A stretch of 64,000 nt of DNA from Changshengia sp963803165 (GCA_963803165.1 CAWDLK010000002.1:186001-250000), one strand, 5' to 3'; shown: positions 8,268 through 16,616, counted from the stretch's first letter. The notes: generated by a model from the letters alone, not told the origin. Numbers and translations are program-made.

Positions 8268-9484
8268 GCCGGCTCCACGGCCAGCGCCTCCCCCAGCTCG
8301 CGCAGGAAGGACTCCACGTCGGTCACCAGCCCCAGGGTCTGCGAGGAGCCGCGATCGGCGAGCTTGGCGACCACCGCCGGGTTGATGTCGACGCACACCG
8401 TCCGGGTCGCCGCGGGCAGCAGGTTGCCGGTCGCGATGGCGTGCAGCATGGAGGCGCACATGATGCACAGGTCCACCCCGACCAGCGCCGTGCGCATCCT
8501 GCGCCGCGCCTCCAGCATGTCGGTGACCACGTCGGGCAGCGGCCCGTCGTCGCGGATCGAGCCGGCGAGGACGTAGTCCACGCCGTTGCGCACGCACTCG
8601 TACATCACGCCGCGGCGGAGCATGCCCGCCTCCACCGCCGCCCGGATGCCGCCCGCGGCGCGGACCCGGTTCACGGTCCGCATGTGCAGCTCATGGCCGG
8701 ACTCGATGGGCAGCCCCTTCTCCAGGCCGATCCCCAGCGAGGTCCCGAAGAACTGGGACTCGATGTCGTGGGCGGCCAGGCCGTTGCCGGCGAAGAGCAC
8801 CTGGACGTAGCCGGAGCCGATCAGCTGGGCGAGATGCGGGCCCGCCCCGGTGTGGATGATGGCGGGACCGCCGACGAAGCAGATACGGCCATCCCTGGCA
8901 CGAATCTCGCGCATGGTGCCGGCCAGCTCGCGGATGACCTGGTGCTTGGGTTTCTCCGGAGAGAGCGAGCTGGTGGTGAAGCCGAAGACCTCCTTGCCCC
9001 TCCCCCGCTCCACCGGCGTGATGCGGACGCCCGCCCGGCCCACCACCACCTGATCGCCGGCGCGCACGTCGCTGACCGGGACCGCCCGGGCCGCGCCGGC
9101 GGCGACCACCACCCCGCAGTCCATCTCGATCTCCTCGACGCTCACCCACCCGCCTCCGACCCGGACCGCCGTCGGCTGGTTGGTGGTGGTGTAGAAGGTG
9201 TCCGGGAAGACCCCGTCCGAGGGAGCCGGCGCGGTCTCCGCGTCCTCGGCGCCGACCACGGCGGCGCCGTGCTCCTGGCAGGCGGCGACGACGGCGGCGA
9301 GCTTGGCCTCGTCCTCGGCCTCGACGGTCAGCCGGGCGAAGGAGGGCTCGTCGAGCCGGGTGCCGACCCGGAACTCCTCGACGTGGAACGTCGCCCCCAT
9401 GTCCATGATGCTGTCGAAGACCCGGGGCAGCACCATGCTGTCGATGATGTGCCCGGACAGCTCGATGACGGCGCGGGCGCTCAC
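8264..9484 (-). CDS. TIGR00300 (LOR/SDH-region) family protein, ornithine-cyclodeaminase-like
   Basis: 406 residues. The N-terminal ~100 residues (GHIIDSMVLPRVFDSIMDMG ...) form the LOR/SDH conserved region. The C-terminal part holds a nucleotide-binding domain with YVLAGSIRDDGPLPDV and IMCASMLHAIATGNLLP. An archaeal member of this family has been characterised as an NAD-dependent ornithine cyclodeaminase, and the same region forms the C-terminal half of cyanobacterial AgrE-type enzymes. Ornithine-to-proline conversion is therefore plausible, but it is not provable from sequence. It starts with GTG, overlapping the pyrF stop as GTGA. Confidence 0.85.
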   Translation of the reverse strand: MSARAVIELSGHIIDSMVLPRVFDSIMDMGATFHVEEFRVGTRLDEPSFARLTVEAEDEAKLAAVVAACQEHGAAVVGAEDAETAPAPSDGVFPDTFYTTTNQPTAVRVGGGWVSVEEIEMDCGVVVAAGAARAVPVSDVRAGDQVVVGRAGVRITPVERGRGKEVFGFTTSSLSPEKPKHQVIRELAGTMREIRARDGRICFVGGPAIIHTGAGPHLAQLIGSGYVQVLFAGNGLAAHDIESQFFGTSLGIGLEKGLPIESGHELHMRTVNRVRAAGGIRAAVEAGMLRRGVMYECVRNGVDYVLAGSIRDDGPLPDVVTDMLEARRRMRTALVGVDLCIMCASMLHAIATGNLLPAATRTVCVDINPAVVAKLADRGSSQTLGLVTDVESFLRELGEALAVEPA

Positions 9485-10275
9485 TGGCGCGGCGCCGGGG
9501 TGCGCACCCCCTCGATGCGCCGGGAGAGCTCGAGGGCGGCGGCGCGAGGGTCGGCGGCGCCGCTGATGCCGCGGGAGACGGGCACCACGATCCCACCACC
9601 CCGGCCATCCAGGCCCGCTCTGACTGCGGCCTCGAGGTCGCCGCCCTGGGCGCCGACCCCGGGCAGGAGCAGCGGGGCGTGCGGGGCGAGGGCGCGGATC
9701 TCGGCGATGGCGCCGGGCGCGGTGGCTCCGACCACGAAACCGATCTCCGCCGTTCGCGGCCAGCCGAGGGCCCGCTCGACGATCCGCCGGTAGAGGGGAC
9801 GGCCATCCTCGAGCGGCGCCTCCAGGAAGTCGGCGGCGCCCGGGTTGCTGGTGCGGGCGAGCAGCAGGGCGGCGGTGCCTGGACGCTCCAGGAAGGGCGC
9901 CACCGAGTCCCGGCCCAGCAGCGGGTTGACGGTGACGGCGTCCGCTTCCCAGACGTCGAAGAGGGCCCGGGCCTGCGCCTGGGCGGTGCTCCCGATATCC
10001 CCCCGCTTGGCATCGAGGATCACCAGCCGGTCGCCGGGGATCCGCTCGCGCACCCGCTCCAGCACCTGCAGCCCGGCCGAGCCATGCTGTTCAAAGAAGG
10101 CGAGGTTCGGCTTGACCGCCACCACGTAGGGGAGCGCCGCCTCGAGGAGCGCGGCGCAGAAGCGCTCCACCTCGGCGGCATCGCGGCACCCGGTCGGGTC
10201 GAGACCCAGGCAGAGCGCGGACCCCAGCTCGCGGCCGCGGGCGGCCAGCCGGTCGGAGAAGGGCTCCCGGCTCAC
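9481..10275 (-). CDS. pyrF: Orotidine-5'-phosphate decarboxylase, type 2
   Basis: 264 residues. It converts OMP to UMP in de novo pyrimidine synthesis. The catalytic signature DAKRGDIGST is intact, preceded by the substrate-binding stretch VAVKPNLAFFEQHG, and TVNPLLGRDSV and a phosphate-binding end are present. The length and this arrangement match the type 2 family found in actinobacteria and relatives. GTG start; the upstream zinc-ribbon gene's stop overlaps it as GTGA, so it is the second or third cistron of the leftward operon. Confidence 0.95.
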   Translation of the reverse strand: MSREPFSDRLAARGRELGSALCLGLDPTGCRDAAEVERFCAALLEAALPYVVAVKPNLAFFEQHGSAGLQVLERVRERIPGDRLVILDAKRGDIGSTAQAQARALFDVWEADAVTVNPLLGRDSVAPFLERPGTAALLLARTSNPGAADFLEAPLEDGRPLYRRIVERALGWPRTAEIGFVVGATAPGAIAEIRALAPHAPLLLPGVGAQGGDLEAAVRAGLDGRGGGIVVPVSRGISGAADPRAAALELSRRIEGVRTPAPRQ

Positions 10276-10469
10276 CAGACGTCGCGGGCTGTGCTCGGTT
10301 GGATCGCCCCCTGGTCCGACCGTGGAGAGTAGGGCACCTCGATCCGCTCTTTCTCGGTGGAGGCGCAGAGCGGGCAGACCCGAGCGACCCTACCGTCGAG
10401 GATCACCGCGGCGAGCCGGTAGATGGGAGTCTGGCGGCCGCAGTTGTCGCACGGGTCGAGGACGGCCAC
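10272..10469 (-). CDS. Small zinc-ribbon protein
   Basis: 65 residues with two CxxC pairs (CDNC at residues 7-10 and CPLC at about 33-36), predicting one structural zinc ribbon. No other domain is present. It begins with GTG at 10469. Its stop overlaps the pyrF start, so it is translationally coupled to pyrimidine synthesis, although no functional link is known. Similar tiny zinc ribbons act as RNA- or protein-binding modules. Confidence 0.7.
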   Translation of the reverse strand: MAVLDPCDNCGRQTPIYRLAAVILDGRVARVCPLCASTEKERIEVPYSPRSDQGAIQPSTARDVW

Positions 10470-10624
10470 CGATCAGAACCTCATGCCGGGCGTGTGGAAG
10501 TGTGCGATCTGGATTCTGCCAGATCGGGCGCGCCCCCCTCCTCTCGCCCGCCGGCGGCGACCCCGCGGGCGGGCGAGAGCGTGCGAGGCCCGGTGAGCCG
10601 GTCGCACCCGGCCGTCCGGGAAGG

Positions 10625-10795
10625 TCAGCCGGCGGTCTCCTCGGCTGTCACGCCGGCGAGCGTCCCGGACGCCTCGGCCTCGGCGGTCGAGCCCTCCTCG
10701 GACTCCTCCTCGGCGCCCTCCTCCTCGGCCCCTTCCTCGTCGGCCTCCTCGGAGTCGGTGGTGTCGTCGATCGAGAGCGTGGTCACGTCGGTCAT
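10625..10795 (-). CDS. Very acidic 56-residue protein
   Basis: An ATG at 10795 is preceded by a strong GGAAGGGGAG sequence about 7-16 bases upstream. The frame encodes MTDVTTLSIDDTTDSEEADE followed by repeated EEGAEEEG/SEEG acidic blocks and ends LAGVTAEETAG. There is no cysteine, aromatic residue or membrane segment, so it is probably disordered. It precedes the zinc-ribbon/pyrF operon on the same strand by 155 bases. It could be a disordered regulatory peptide or chaperone-like tail, but no family is recognised. It does not end in the GGQ/GGE of Pup. Confidence 0.55.
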   Translation of the reverse strand: MTDVTTLSIDDTTDSEEADEEGAEEEGAEEESEEGSTAEAEASGTLAGVTAEETAG

Positions 10796-10984
10796 CGAGC
10801 CTCTCCCCTTCCGCTGAGCAGGACAGCAACTCGAGCGGTGCGAGGCCAGTCTCGCGCCCCGTACGGGCTCCGGGGTGATGGATTGGGGGGCGCCCCGGTC
10901 ATGGATCGATTAACCCCACACCGCCACCCCACTCCTCTAGGATCCGAGCGCTCCGCGTGCAGGTCGCGGCGGGGCGCCCTGAGC

Positions 10985-11494
10985 ATGACTCACATCCTCG
11001 TCGCCTACGCCACCAGGAACGGCTCCACCGAGGAGGTGGCCACCGCGGTCGCCGCCACGCTGCGCGACAGCGGCTGCGGCGTCGAGCTGCGTCGTGCCGC
11101 GGAGGCGCGGGACCCCGTTGGAGACTGCGACCTGGTGGTTCTCGGAGCGCCGCTCTACGCGGGCCGGTGGCATCGCGACGCCCACCGCTTCCTCAAGCGC
11201 CACCGCGGCGAGCTCGGGCGGGTCCCGATCGCCGCCTTCGGGATGGGACCCCGCTCCGGCGAGGACGAGGGCTGGAGAGCCTCGCGAGGCCAGCTCGATC
11301 GGGCCCTGGCCAGGCGGAGCTGGATGACACCGGCCGCGGTCGCCGTCTTCGGTGGGGTGGATCCCCCCAAGCGTCGCCGCGGAGGTCGACGGGATCTCCG
11401 CGATTGGGATGCCATCCGCGCCTGGGCGGCTGGTCTGCCCGCCCTGGCGTCGAGCACGGGGGATCATGCCGGAGAGGCCGCGACCCGGCCCTGA
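10985..11494 (+). CDS. Flavodoxin-domain protein
   Basis: 169 residues. The N-terminal strand and phosphate-binding loop (ILVAYATRNGSTEEVA) match flavodoxin/protoporphyrinogen-oxidase HemG-type FMN sites, and VVLGAPLYAGRWH matches the second FMN loop. The likely role is FMN-dependent electron transfer or a small oxidoreductase activity in the cytoplasm. The C-terminus is basic and unlike classical flavodoxins. A UroD-family gene follows 115 bases later on the same strand; a tetrapyrrole link (HemG-like) is inference only. Confidence 0.82.
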   Translation: MTHILVAYATRNGSTEEVATAVAATLRDSGCGVELRRAAEARDPVGDCDLVVLGAPLYAGRWHRDAHRFLKRHRGELGRVPIAAFGMGPRSGEDEGWRASRGQLDRALARRSWMTPAAVAVFGGVDPPKRRRGGRRDLRDWDAIRAWAAGLPALASSTGDHAGEAATRP

Positions 11495-11609
11495 CCGGCC
11501 GGAGGCGAGCACCGAGGCTCCACCCGGATGGTGTCCCGACGGCGCGAGTAACGTACCCGGGCGGAGGCGGCCGCCCGGGCCGCGATGCCGGCCCGAGAGG
11601 AGGCGAACC

Positions 11610-12527
11610 GTGATCCCATCCGGCGGTGCGAGCCCACTCCGCTCGCTGATCCGGTCGGAGCCCCTGGAGCAGCCGCCGATCCTGCTCTGGAAGCACTTCC
11701 GGATCGACGAGCCGCGAAGGCTGGCCCGGCGGACCGTGGAGTTCTACCGCGACCACCGGCTGGCGGCCGCGAAGCTGATGCCCGACATCCCGCTGCTCTT
11801 CGAGGACCACGCTCTCTCGTCGTTTGCCCAGGCCGCGCAGCTCCGGCGGTTCGGCCCGGCCATGACGGTGGGACGGGCCGCCGAATACGTGCGCACCGTC
11901 GAGCTGATGAGGAGGGGGCTGGACGCCGAGGACGTGCTGCTGGTCACCCTCTTCTCGCCGCTCGCCCTGATCGGGCTGTGGTGCGGCCCGAGCGGTGTCC
12001 GCGAGATGGCGGACGGGGAGCGCCGGGTGGCCCACGAGGTCCTCTGGGCCCTCGCCGGCCTGGTCAGCGGTCTGGCCGCCGCCTGCGTGGATGCCGGCGC
12101 CGATGGCGTCTACTACTCGTGCTGGGGGCAGGACGTCCTCAGCCCCGGCGAGTACGGCGAGCTCGGTGTCCCCTACGACCTGGCCGGTCTCCGCGGCACG
12201 GCCGGGGCCGAGCTCCGCCTCCTGCACCTCCACGGCCGCGTCGACGGCCTCGAGCGCTACGCGGGGTATCCCGTGCAGATCGTCGGCTGGAGCGAGGTGG
12301 AGAGCCCGATCACCCTCGAGCGGGGCGCAGCGGAGCTGCCCGGCAAGTTCGTCATGGGAGGCATCGCGGAGAACCGCAGCGCGCCGGCGAACGCCGCGAC
12401 GAGAGCGCGCGTCGCCGCTCTGGTGGAGGCGCTGGGGCCGCGCTTCGTGCTGGCCCCCGGCTGCTCGCTCCCGGACGGCATCGGTGGCGAGGCGCTGGCC
12501 AGCCTCCGGGGCCTCGTCGGCGCATGA
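11610..12527 (+). CDS. Uroporphyrinogen-decarboxylase-family protein
   Basis: 305 residues from a GTG at 11610, chosen because GAGAGGAGG lies seven bases upstream. The UroD/MtaA-type TIM-barrel pattern is visible: PPILLWKHFRIDEP at the start, MPDIPLLFEDHAL, YYSCWGQDVL and the C-terminal GGIAENRSA and APGCSLPDG segments. The family includes true heme-pathway UroD and corrinoid-linked methyltransferases; the start lacks the UroD signature RQAGR, so a methyltransferase-like or unknown role is more likely. Its stop overlaps the next start (ATGA). Confidence 0.8.
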   Translation: MIPSGGASPLRSLIRSEPLEQPPILLWKHFRIDEPRRLARRTVEFYRDHRLAAAKLMPDIPLLFEDHALSSFAQAAQLRRFGPAMTVGRAAEYVRTVELMRRGLDAEDVLLVTLFSPLALIGLWCGPSGVREMADGERRVAHEVLWALAGLVSGLAAACVDAGADGVYYSCWGQDVLSPGEYGELGVPYDLAGLRGTAGAELRLLHLHGRVDGLERYAGYPVQIVGWSEVESPITLERGAAELPGKFVMGGIAENRSAPANAATRARVAALVEALGPRFVLAPGCSLPDGIGGEALASLRGLVGA

Positions 12528-12844
12528 GGGCGGGGCTCCGTGCTCGCGGCGTCGCCGCTGCGGCTGCGGCGCTCGGCGTGGCCGCCCCAGCCTGCCTCGG
12601 GCTGTGGCCGCGGGCGGTGCTCGCCGACATGCCCAACTGCGCGGAGTACCCCTCGGCCTGCGCCAACTACGAGCAGAACTCGGCGGCGACGCCCTGGATC
12701 GTCATCGCCGGGGCGATCGTCCTCGCCGCGGTGCTCATCGTCGCCGCGGGTCTCGCCATCGTCTTGGTCAGGCGGCGCCGGAGAGCGGGCGCGTCCCCAG
12801 CCGCCGCCCCTCGTCCTCGCGTCGATCGCGACCCGCCACGCTGA
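12524..12844 (+). CDS. Small secreted/membrane-anchored protein
   Basis: 106 residues. An N-terminal alanine-rich signal peptide ends near WPRAVLADMPN. A short extracytoplasmic stretch with two cysteines (CAEYPSAC) follows, then one transmembrane helix (about residues 58-80) and a basic RRRRR cytoplasmic tail. No family is recognised. The ATG overlaps the stop of the UroD-family gene as ATGA, arguing that it is real and coupled. Confidence 0.6.
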   Translation: MRAGLRARGVAAAAAALGVAAPACLGLWPRAVLADMPNCAEYPSACANYEQNSAATPWIVIAGAIVLAAVLIVAAGLAIVLVRRRRRAGASPAAAPRPRVDRDPPR

Positions 12845-12849
12845 CGCCC

Positions 12850-13209
12850 GTGTCGGGTTGGGCGCAGGGATACCCGCTCGCCCTCGGGGTGACGCTCCTG
12901 ATCGAGGTACCCGTCTACGTGGCCGGTCTCGCCGCCCTCTGTGGCGTGCGCCCCGTCGAGGGCATGGTGGCCGGCGCCGCCGTGAACCTGGTCAGCCACC
13001 CGATCAGCTTCCTGCTGGCTCTGCCCCTGCTCCAGCCTCACCTCGGGTACTGGCCGGCACTGGCCCTGCTCGAGGTCCTGGTGTGGCCCGCCGAGGCGCT
13101 GCTGCTCCTCGCTTGGCTTCGCCGCGACCTGTCCATCCTGCTGGCGCTCAGCTTCGTCGCCAACGGGCTGTCGCTCGGCGTCGGCCTGCTGGTCCCGTGG
13201 CCGGGGTGA
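12850..13209 (+). CDS. Small polytopic membrane protein
   Basis: 119 residues from a GTG at 12850, five bases after the preceding stop. About four hydrophobic helices fill nearly the whole protein (LALGVTLLIEVPVYVAGLAA, a segment around SFLLALPLLQP, LALLEVLVWPAEALLLLAWL and LALSFVANGLSLGVGLLV). No family or catalytic motif is recognised. It ends the rightward flavodoxin-UroD-signal-protein cluster and converges on the M24 gene. Confidence 0.6.
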   Translation: MSGWAQGYPLALGVTLLIEVPVYVAGLAALCGVRPVEGMVAGAAVNLVSHPISFLLALPLLQPHLGYWPALALLEVLVWPAEALLLLAWLRRDLSILLALSFVANGLSLGVGLLVPWPG

Positions 13210-13317
13210 GCCTGACGACCCTCGCGCTCGCGAAGCACCGGACCGCGCGAGTGGAGCCAACCAATCACATGAACTCACGATCACTGTTAGACTGCGCCGC
13301 ACGGCTGCGGCTCTAGA

Positions 13318-14464
13318 TCAGATCGCGACGACCGGATCGATCGGATAGTCGAAAAGGATTCGGGGACCGGCAGCCGTCAGCAGGTACACGTCCTCGAAGC
13401 GAGCGCCGCCGAAACCGGGGATGGCCAGCACAGGGTGGCCGATGGTCACGGCCATATTCTCGAGCAACGGTAGATTCCGATGCTGGGGGATGATCGTCGA
13501 CGCTGGCGGCTCCTCGAAGCGCAGTCCAATGCCGTGACCGATGCCAGGGACGTGATGCTCGGCCAGGCCGTGACCGGCACACACCTCCTTCGCCGTCGCG
13601 TCCAGCTGGGCCGTGGTGATGCCGACGCGCATCGCCGCCCGCACCGCGGCCACGATCCCCTGGTACGCGTCCAGAAAGCCCGGCCTGGCGGGGGCTGGGC
13701 TCTCCAAGGACGAAGGTGCGAGCGAGATTGGCACAGTAGCCGTCGACCTGGGGCGTCAGATCGACCACGACGAGCTCACCGCGCTCCAGCGGTCTGGGAC
13801 TGAGGCGGCCGTGCAGCATGCAGGTCTCGATCCCGAAGTTCACGAATATCGGCGTGCTCGTCCCCTCGGCGCCGGCCCGCATCATCGCGTACATCGCCTC
13901 GGTGGCGATCTCCTGCGCGGTTGCGCCCGGCCGGAGCAGCTCTCGCGCGCGGTCCATCCCGACTCCGGCGAGCCGCTGGGCTTCGGTCATCAGGACGATC
14001 TCCTCGGGATCCTTGACCATGCGGAGTGCGTCCATGACCGGATCCGAGGAGACGACCTCCACCTTGGGGTTGACGTGTCGGAAGAGATCCACCAGGAAGG
14101 CCGGCGTCTGGAACCACATCTGCATTCCGACCCGCGGCCGGCCCGAGGCGCCCGTCGGGATGCCGGCAACCTCGCCCTCGGAGACGAGCTCCCTGACTTG
14201 GCCCACTATGTCGTTGATCTGGCCGCCGACGCTGCCGAAGACCCGCACCCGGCCGTCAGCGACCGCGGCTCGCAGCTCCGGCTCCTCGCCCGTGAAGGCG
14301 ATCAGCTCCGGCGGCCCCTGGAACGGAATCAGCGCCCGGGGCTGCCATCGATCCTCCCCGAAGAGATAACGGTAGTCGTCGTGGTTGAGGATCACGATGG
14401 CGATGAGCCCCTCTTTGCGCATGCGCTCCTGGACATGAGCGATGCGATCGTATCGAACGATCAC
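13318..14464 (-). pseudogene. M24 (Xaa-Pro aminopeptidase-like) peptidase, frameshifted
   Basis: Two overlapping frames together encode one about 381-residue M24 protein. The first, from a GTG at 14464 preceded by GGAGG, covers the N-terminal domain and the first metal ligands (VVDLTPQVDGYCANLARTF). It loses homology after FVLGEPSP, where the next frame continues ARPGFLDAYQG through GIGHGIGL to the end at 13318. The break coincides with five Gs at 13690-13694; one base fewer restores the frame. The metal-binding TIE motif reads TIGHPV and the usual HExP reads FEEPP, so even a repaired protein may lack two-metal peptidase activity. It could be a creatinase- or DoeA-like relative. Confidence 0.8.
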
Positions 14465-14663
14465 CGCGACAACCTCCGCGCATCTCGAGCTGGCCCGGGC
14501 CCGGCAGTGCCGGCCTCAGCCTGGAGCGGGTGTCTGCAGAGCAGCTGGCCCCCAACGAGGATCCCGTCCCCTACGGCACCCAACTGAAGCACGAGGACTT
14601 GCCGCCGGACCCCCTTGGTCATCTCTCGTCTCCCCTGCGATGGTGGCCGCGGTGGACCGAGGC

Positions 14664-14978
14664 TCAGCCTGACACGACTCCAGCGTCGGTGCCCACTCGG
14701 GGGCGCAGTTCCACGACGCGTCGACGCGCCGCCTCCGCGTCCTTGAAGTACAGGTGGTTGATCTCCACGTAGGGCTGCTGATCTGCCGGGACATCCTCCT
14801 CCGCGTAGATGGCGTCGACCGGGCAGGGGTCGACACAGGCGCCGCAGTCGATGCACTCCTCGGGGTCGATGTAGAGCATCCGATCATCGTCGCCGGCATG
14901 GATGCAGTCGACCGGGCACACATCGACGCAGGCTGTGTCCTTCACGTCGATGCACGTCCCTGTGATGACGTAGCTCAT
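14664..14978 (-). CDS. fdxA: 7Fe ferredoxin (3Fe-4S/4Fe-4S)
   Basis: 104 residues, the length of actinobacterial-type seven-iron ferredoxins. The N-terminal cluster motif has the spacing C-x7-C-x3-CP (CIDVKDTACVDVCPVDCI), suited to a 3Fe-4S cluster. The second motif CIDCGACVDPCPVDAI binds 4Fe-4S. The acidic C-terminal extension containing PYVEINHLYF is typical of the family. It is a cytoplasmic low-potential electron carrier. It stands between the M24 gene and an AT-richer promoter region, with 147 bases to the next gene. Confidence 0.93.
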   Translation of the reverse strand: MSYVITGTCIDVKDTACVDVCPVDCIHAGDDDRMLYIDPEECIDCGACVDPCPVDAIYAEEDVPADQQPYVEINHLYFKDAEAARRRVVELRPRVGTDAGVVSG

Positions 14979-15094
14979 GACCGGAGCCTCCCACCAAAGG
15001 GTGCGCGGGCTCCCCGACTGGCAGCCGGGCCATCAGGGGCGCCGCCGCAGGCGGTGAGTGGGTTCAGAAGCGCAACTACCATAAACATGCTGTA

Positions 15095-15105
15095 CGACAT
15101 TTATA
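15095..15105 (+). promoter_or_regulatory. CGACATTTATA element upstream of ferredoxin gene
   Basis: In an AT-rich island 117 bases upstream of the ferredoxin start, the element CGACATTTATA overlaps the imperfect palindrome ATGCTGTACGACAT at 15087-15100. A near copy, CGACATTTCTA, occurs just before the HTH regulator at 15827-15837. Shared elements at both promoters suggest a binding site for that regulator; this is inference. Confidence 0.3.
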
Positions 15106-15125
15106 TCACGCGGGAACGGGCCGAG

Positions 15126-15542
15126 TCAACCGACGCGGCCCAGAACCCCAGGTGGCCGGGGGGCCGTCTGGGAATGTCGATCCGGCGATGTCGGCGGCGG
15201 GTTCCCGGTGGACCATGCGCGGCTGAAGGCCCCGACACGGCGATCGTCGGATCGAGTCGCTGGGGCACTGACCGGGGCCAGAGCGAGCCGGCCGCGGACT
15301 CGGCTGGCGGTGTCAGAGAGCTCGACGAGGCTGCCCTGGAGCCGGTTCCACGCAGCCCCCACCGCGGCAGGATCCCGGCGAGCCTGCGGCCGATGCCGCC
15401 CGTTGTTGTAGGCATCCCACGGATGGCCCTGCACCAGGAATGGGGTGTCCGTGGGAGGCAGCGACAGCTGGATGTTGTACTGGTCCCAGGCCAGCCGGGC
15501 CCGGTCGATCAGCCCCAGAATGTGCTCTATCTCATCGCTCAC
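15126..15542 (-). CDS. Hypothetical protein
   Basis: 138 residues from a GTG at 15542, with GGAGGAG well placed upstream. The first ~75 residues look like real globular sequence (SDEIEHILGLIDRARLAWDQ, then DTPFLVQGHPWDAYNNGRH). The C-terminal third becomes Pro/Arg/Ser-rich and may reflect a reading-frame error or a degenerate end. No family is recognised. It is divergent from the HTH regulator gene, sharing the 322-base AT-richer spacer. Confidence 0.5.
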   Translation of the reverse strand: MSDEIEHILGLIDRARLAWDQYNIQLSLPPTDTPFLVQGHPWDAYNNGRHRPQARRDPAAVGAAWNRLQGSLVELSDTASRVRGRLALAPVSAPATRSDDRRVGAFSRAWSTGNPPPTSPDRHSQTAPRPPGVLGRVG

Positions 15543-15864
15543 CGCCGATCTCCTCCCGCCGATCTCCTCGATTCCGCGACTTTCGGCTTCGACCGCCATG
15601 GCCCTGGGCTCCGTGCCGTCTCCGCGGCTGCAGAGCGTCATGGCGGCGTCTATCTTTTTACTGTAGGATACCATTTTTATGATATGGATGACAACGCGGA
15701 CGGGCCGGCTCGGCCGAGACCATGGGTAGCCCAGCCGCCCGGCTCAGCGTGGCATGCGGCGATCGCATCGATCGGCCTCGCGTCGCGGATTCCCCGAGCC
15801 ATGCTGCTCATATTTACCATGGCTCTCGACATTTCTAATGGAGGCTCTGCGCTATGATCAGCGC
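15543..15864. other. 322-base intergenic regulatory region
   Basis: This is markedly AT-richer than its surroundings, especially 15650-15690 and 15808-15845. It separates the divergent hypothetical gene and HTH regulator gene, and probably contains both promoters. No open frame with a ribosome site was found. Confidence 0.5.
15827..15837 (+). promoter_or_regulatory. CGACATTTCTA element before the HTH regulator
   Basis: It lies 28 bases before the regulator's ATG, directly upstream of its TGGAGG ribosome site. It matches the 15095-15105 element at 10 of 11 positions, consistent with an autoregulatory operator. No experimental support. Confidence 0.3.
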
Positions 15865-16548
15865 ATGCGGTACGCAGCCCGTCCGGATGACATTGCCCGG
15901 GCTCACCAGGCTCTCGCCGAGGTCAGCCGGCTCCGCCTCCTCGAGGTGATCCGGGCTCAGCCGGCCGGCCTCGGCGCCGCCGAGGCCGGCAAAGAGGTGG
16001 GGCTCCACCAGGCCACCGCGCGCCAGCACCTCGAGCTGTTGGTCGAGGCAGGGCTGCTGGCTCGGGAGGCCGAGCCGCGAACCGTGCGTGGCCGCCCCCG
16101 CGTGATCTACAGAAGGAGCCTCCAGACCGAGGCGGCCGTGGGCGATGGCTACCACCTTCTCGCCGGAATCCTCGCCTCCATGATCGAGAGCTCGCTGCGC
16201 CATCCGGCCAGCGCGGCCGAGTCGGCTGGTCGCGCCTGGGGACGCTCCCTCGTTGAGCGTCCGCGACCCCTGGAGCAGCTGCGCCCCCGCGCGGCCGAGA
16301 GCCGGGTGGTCGCGCTCCTCGACCGGCTGGGCTTCGAACCGGAGCCGGCCGGCCGGCGGGCGGGTCGGCGCATCCTGCTCCACCGCTGCCCCTTCCTGGA
16401 CCTCGCCACGGAGCACCGGTCGGTGGTCTGCTCGGCGCACCTCGAACTCATCAAGGGGGCGCTGGAGGAGCTGGGGCTCCCCGCCGATCGCGCGACCCTC
16501 GAACCGCTGGTGTCGCCCACCCTGTGCATCACGCGCCTCGCCAGTTGA
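15865..16548 (+). CDS. Winged-helix transcriptional regulator with C-terminal cysteine domain
   Basis: 227 residues. The N-terminal ~75 form an ArsR/MarR-like winged helix (LAEVSRLRLLEVIR, then KEVGLHQATARQHLELLVEAGLL). The C-terminal domain has conserved-looking cysteines in HRCPF (~174), VVCSAHLELI (~188) and TLCITRL (~222). SufR-type repressors have a similar winged-helix plus C-terminal cysteine plan and bind an iron-sulfur cluster, but the spacing is not the SufR one, so ligand identity is open. A candidate operator lies just upstream, and a 7Fe ferredoxin gene nearby carries a similar element. Confidence 0.75.
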   Translation: MRYAARPDDIARAHQALAEVSRLRLLEVIRAQPAGLGAAEAGKEVGLHQATARQHLELLVEAGLLAREAEPRTVRGRPRVIYRRSLQTEAAVGDGYHLLAGILASMIESSLRHPASAAESAGRAWGRSLVERPRPLEQLRPRAAESRVVALLDRLGFEPEPAGRRAGRRILLHRCPFLDLATEHRSVVCSAHLELIKGALEELGLPADRATLEPLVSPTLCITRLAS

Positions 16549-16616
16549 CGCGGCGACGAGCCCGGGGGTGCGTCAAGATCGACCTGCCACGGAGGTGGCA
16601 CCGCCAATGAGCTTCA

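Noticed and set aside
10625..10795. Acidic small protein as a Pup-like modifier
   Set aside because: It lacks the C-terminal GGQ/GGE and the conserved coiled region, and no pafA, dop or proteasome genes are nearby.
15865..16548. Calling the HTH regulator SufR
   Set aside because: The cysteine spacing does not match SufR, and no suf genes are in the window.
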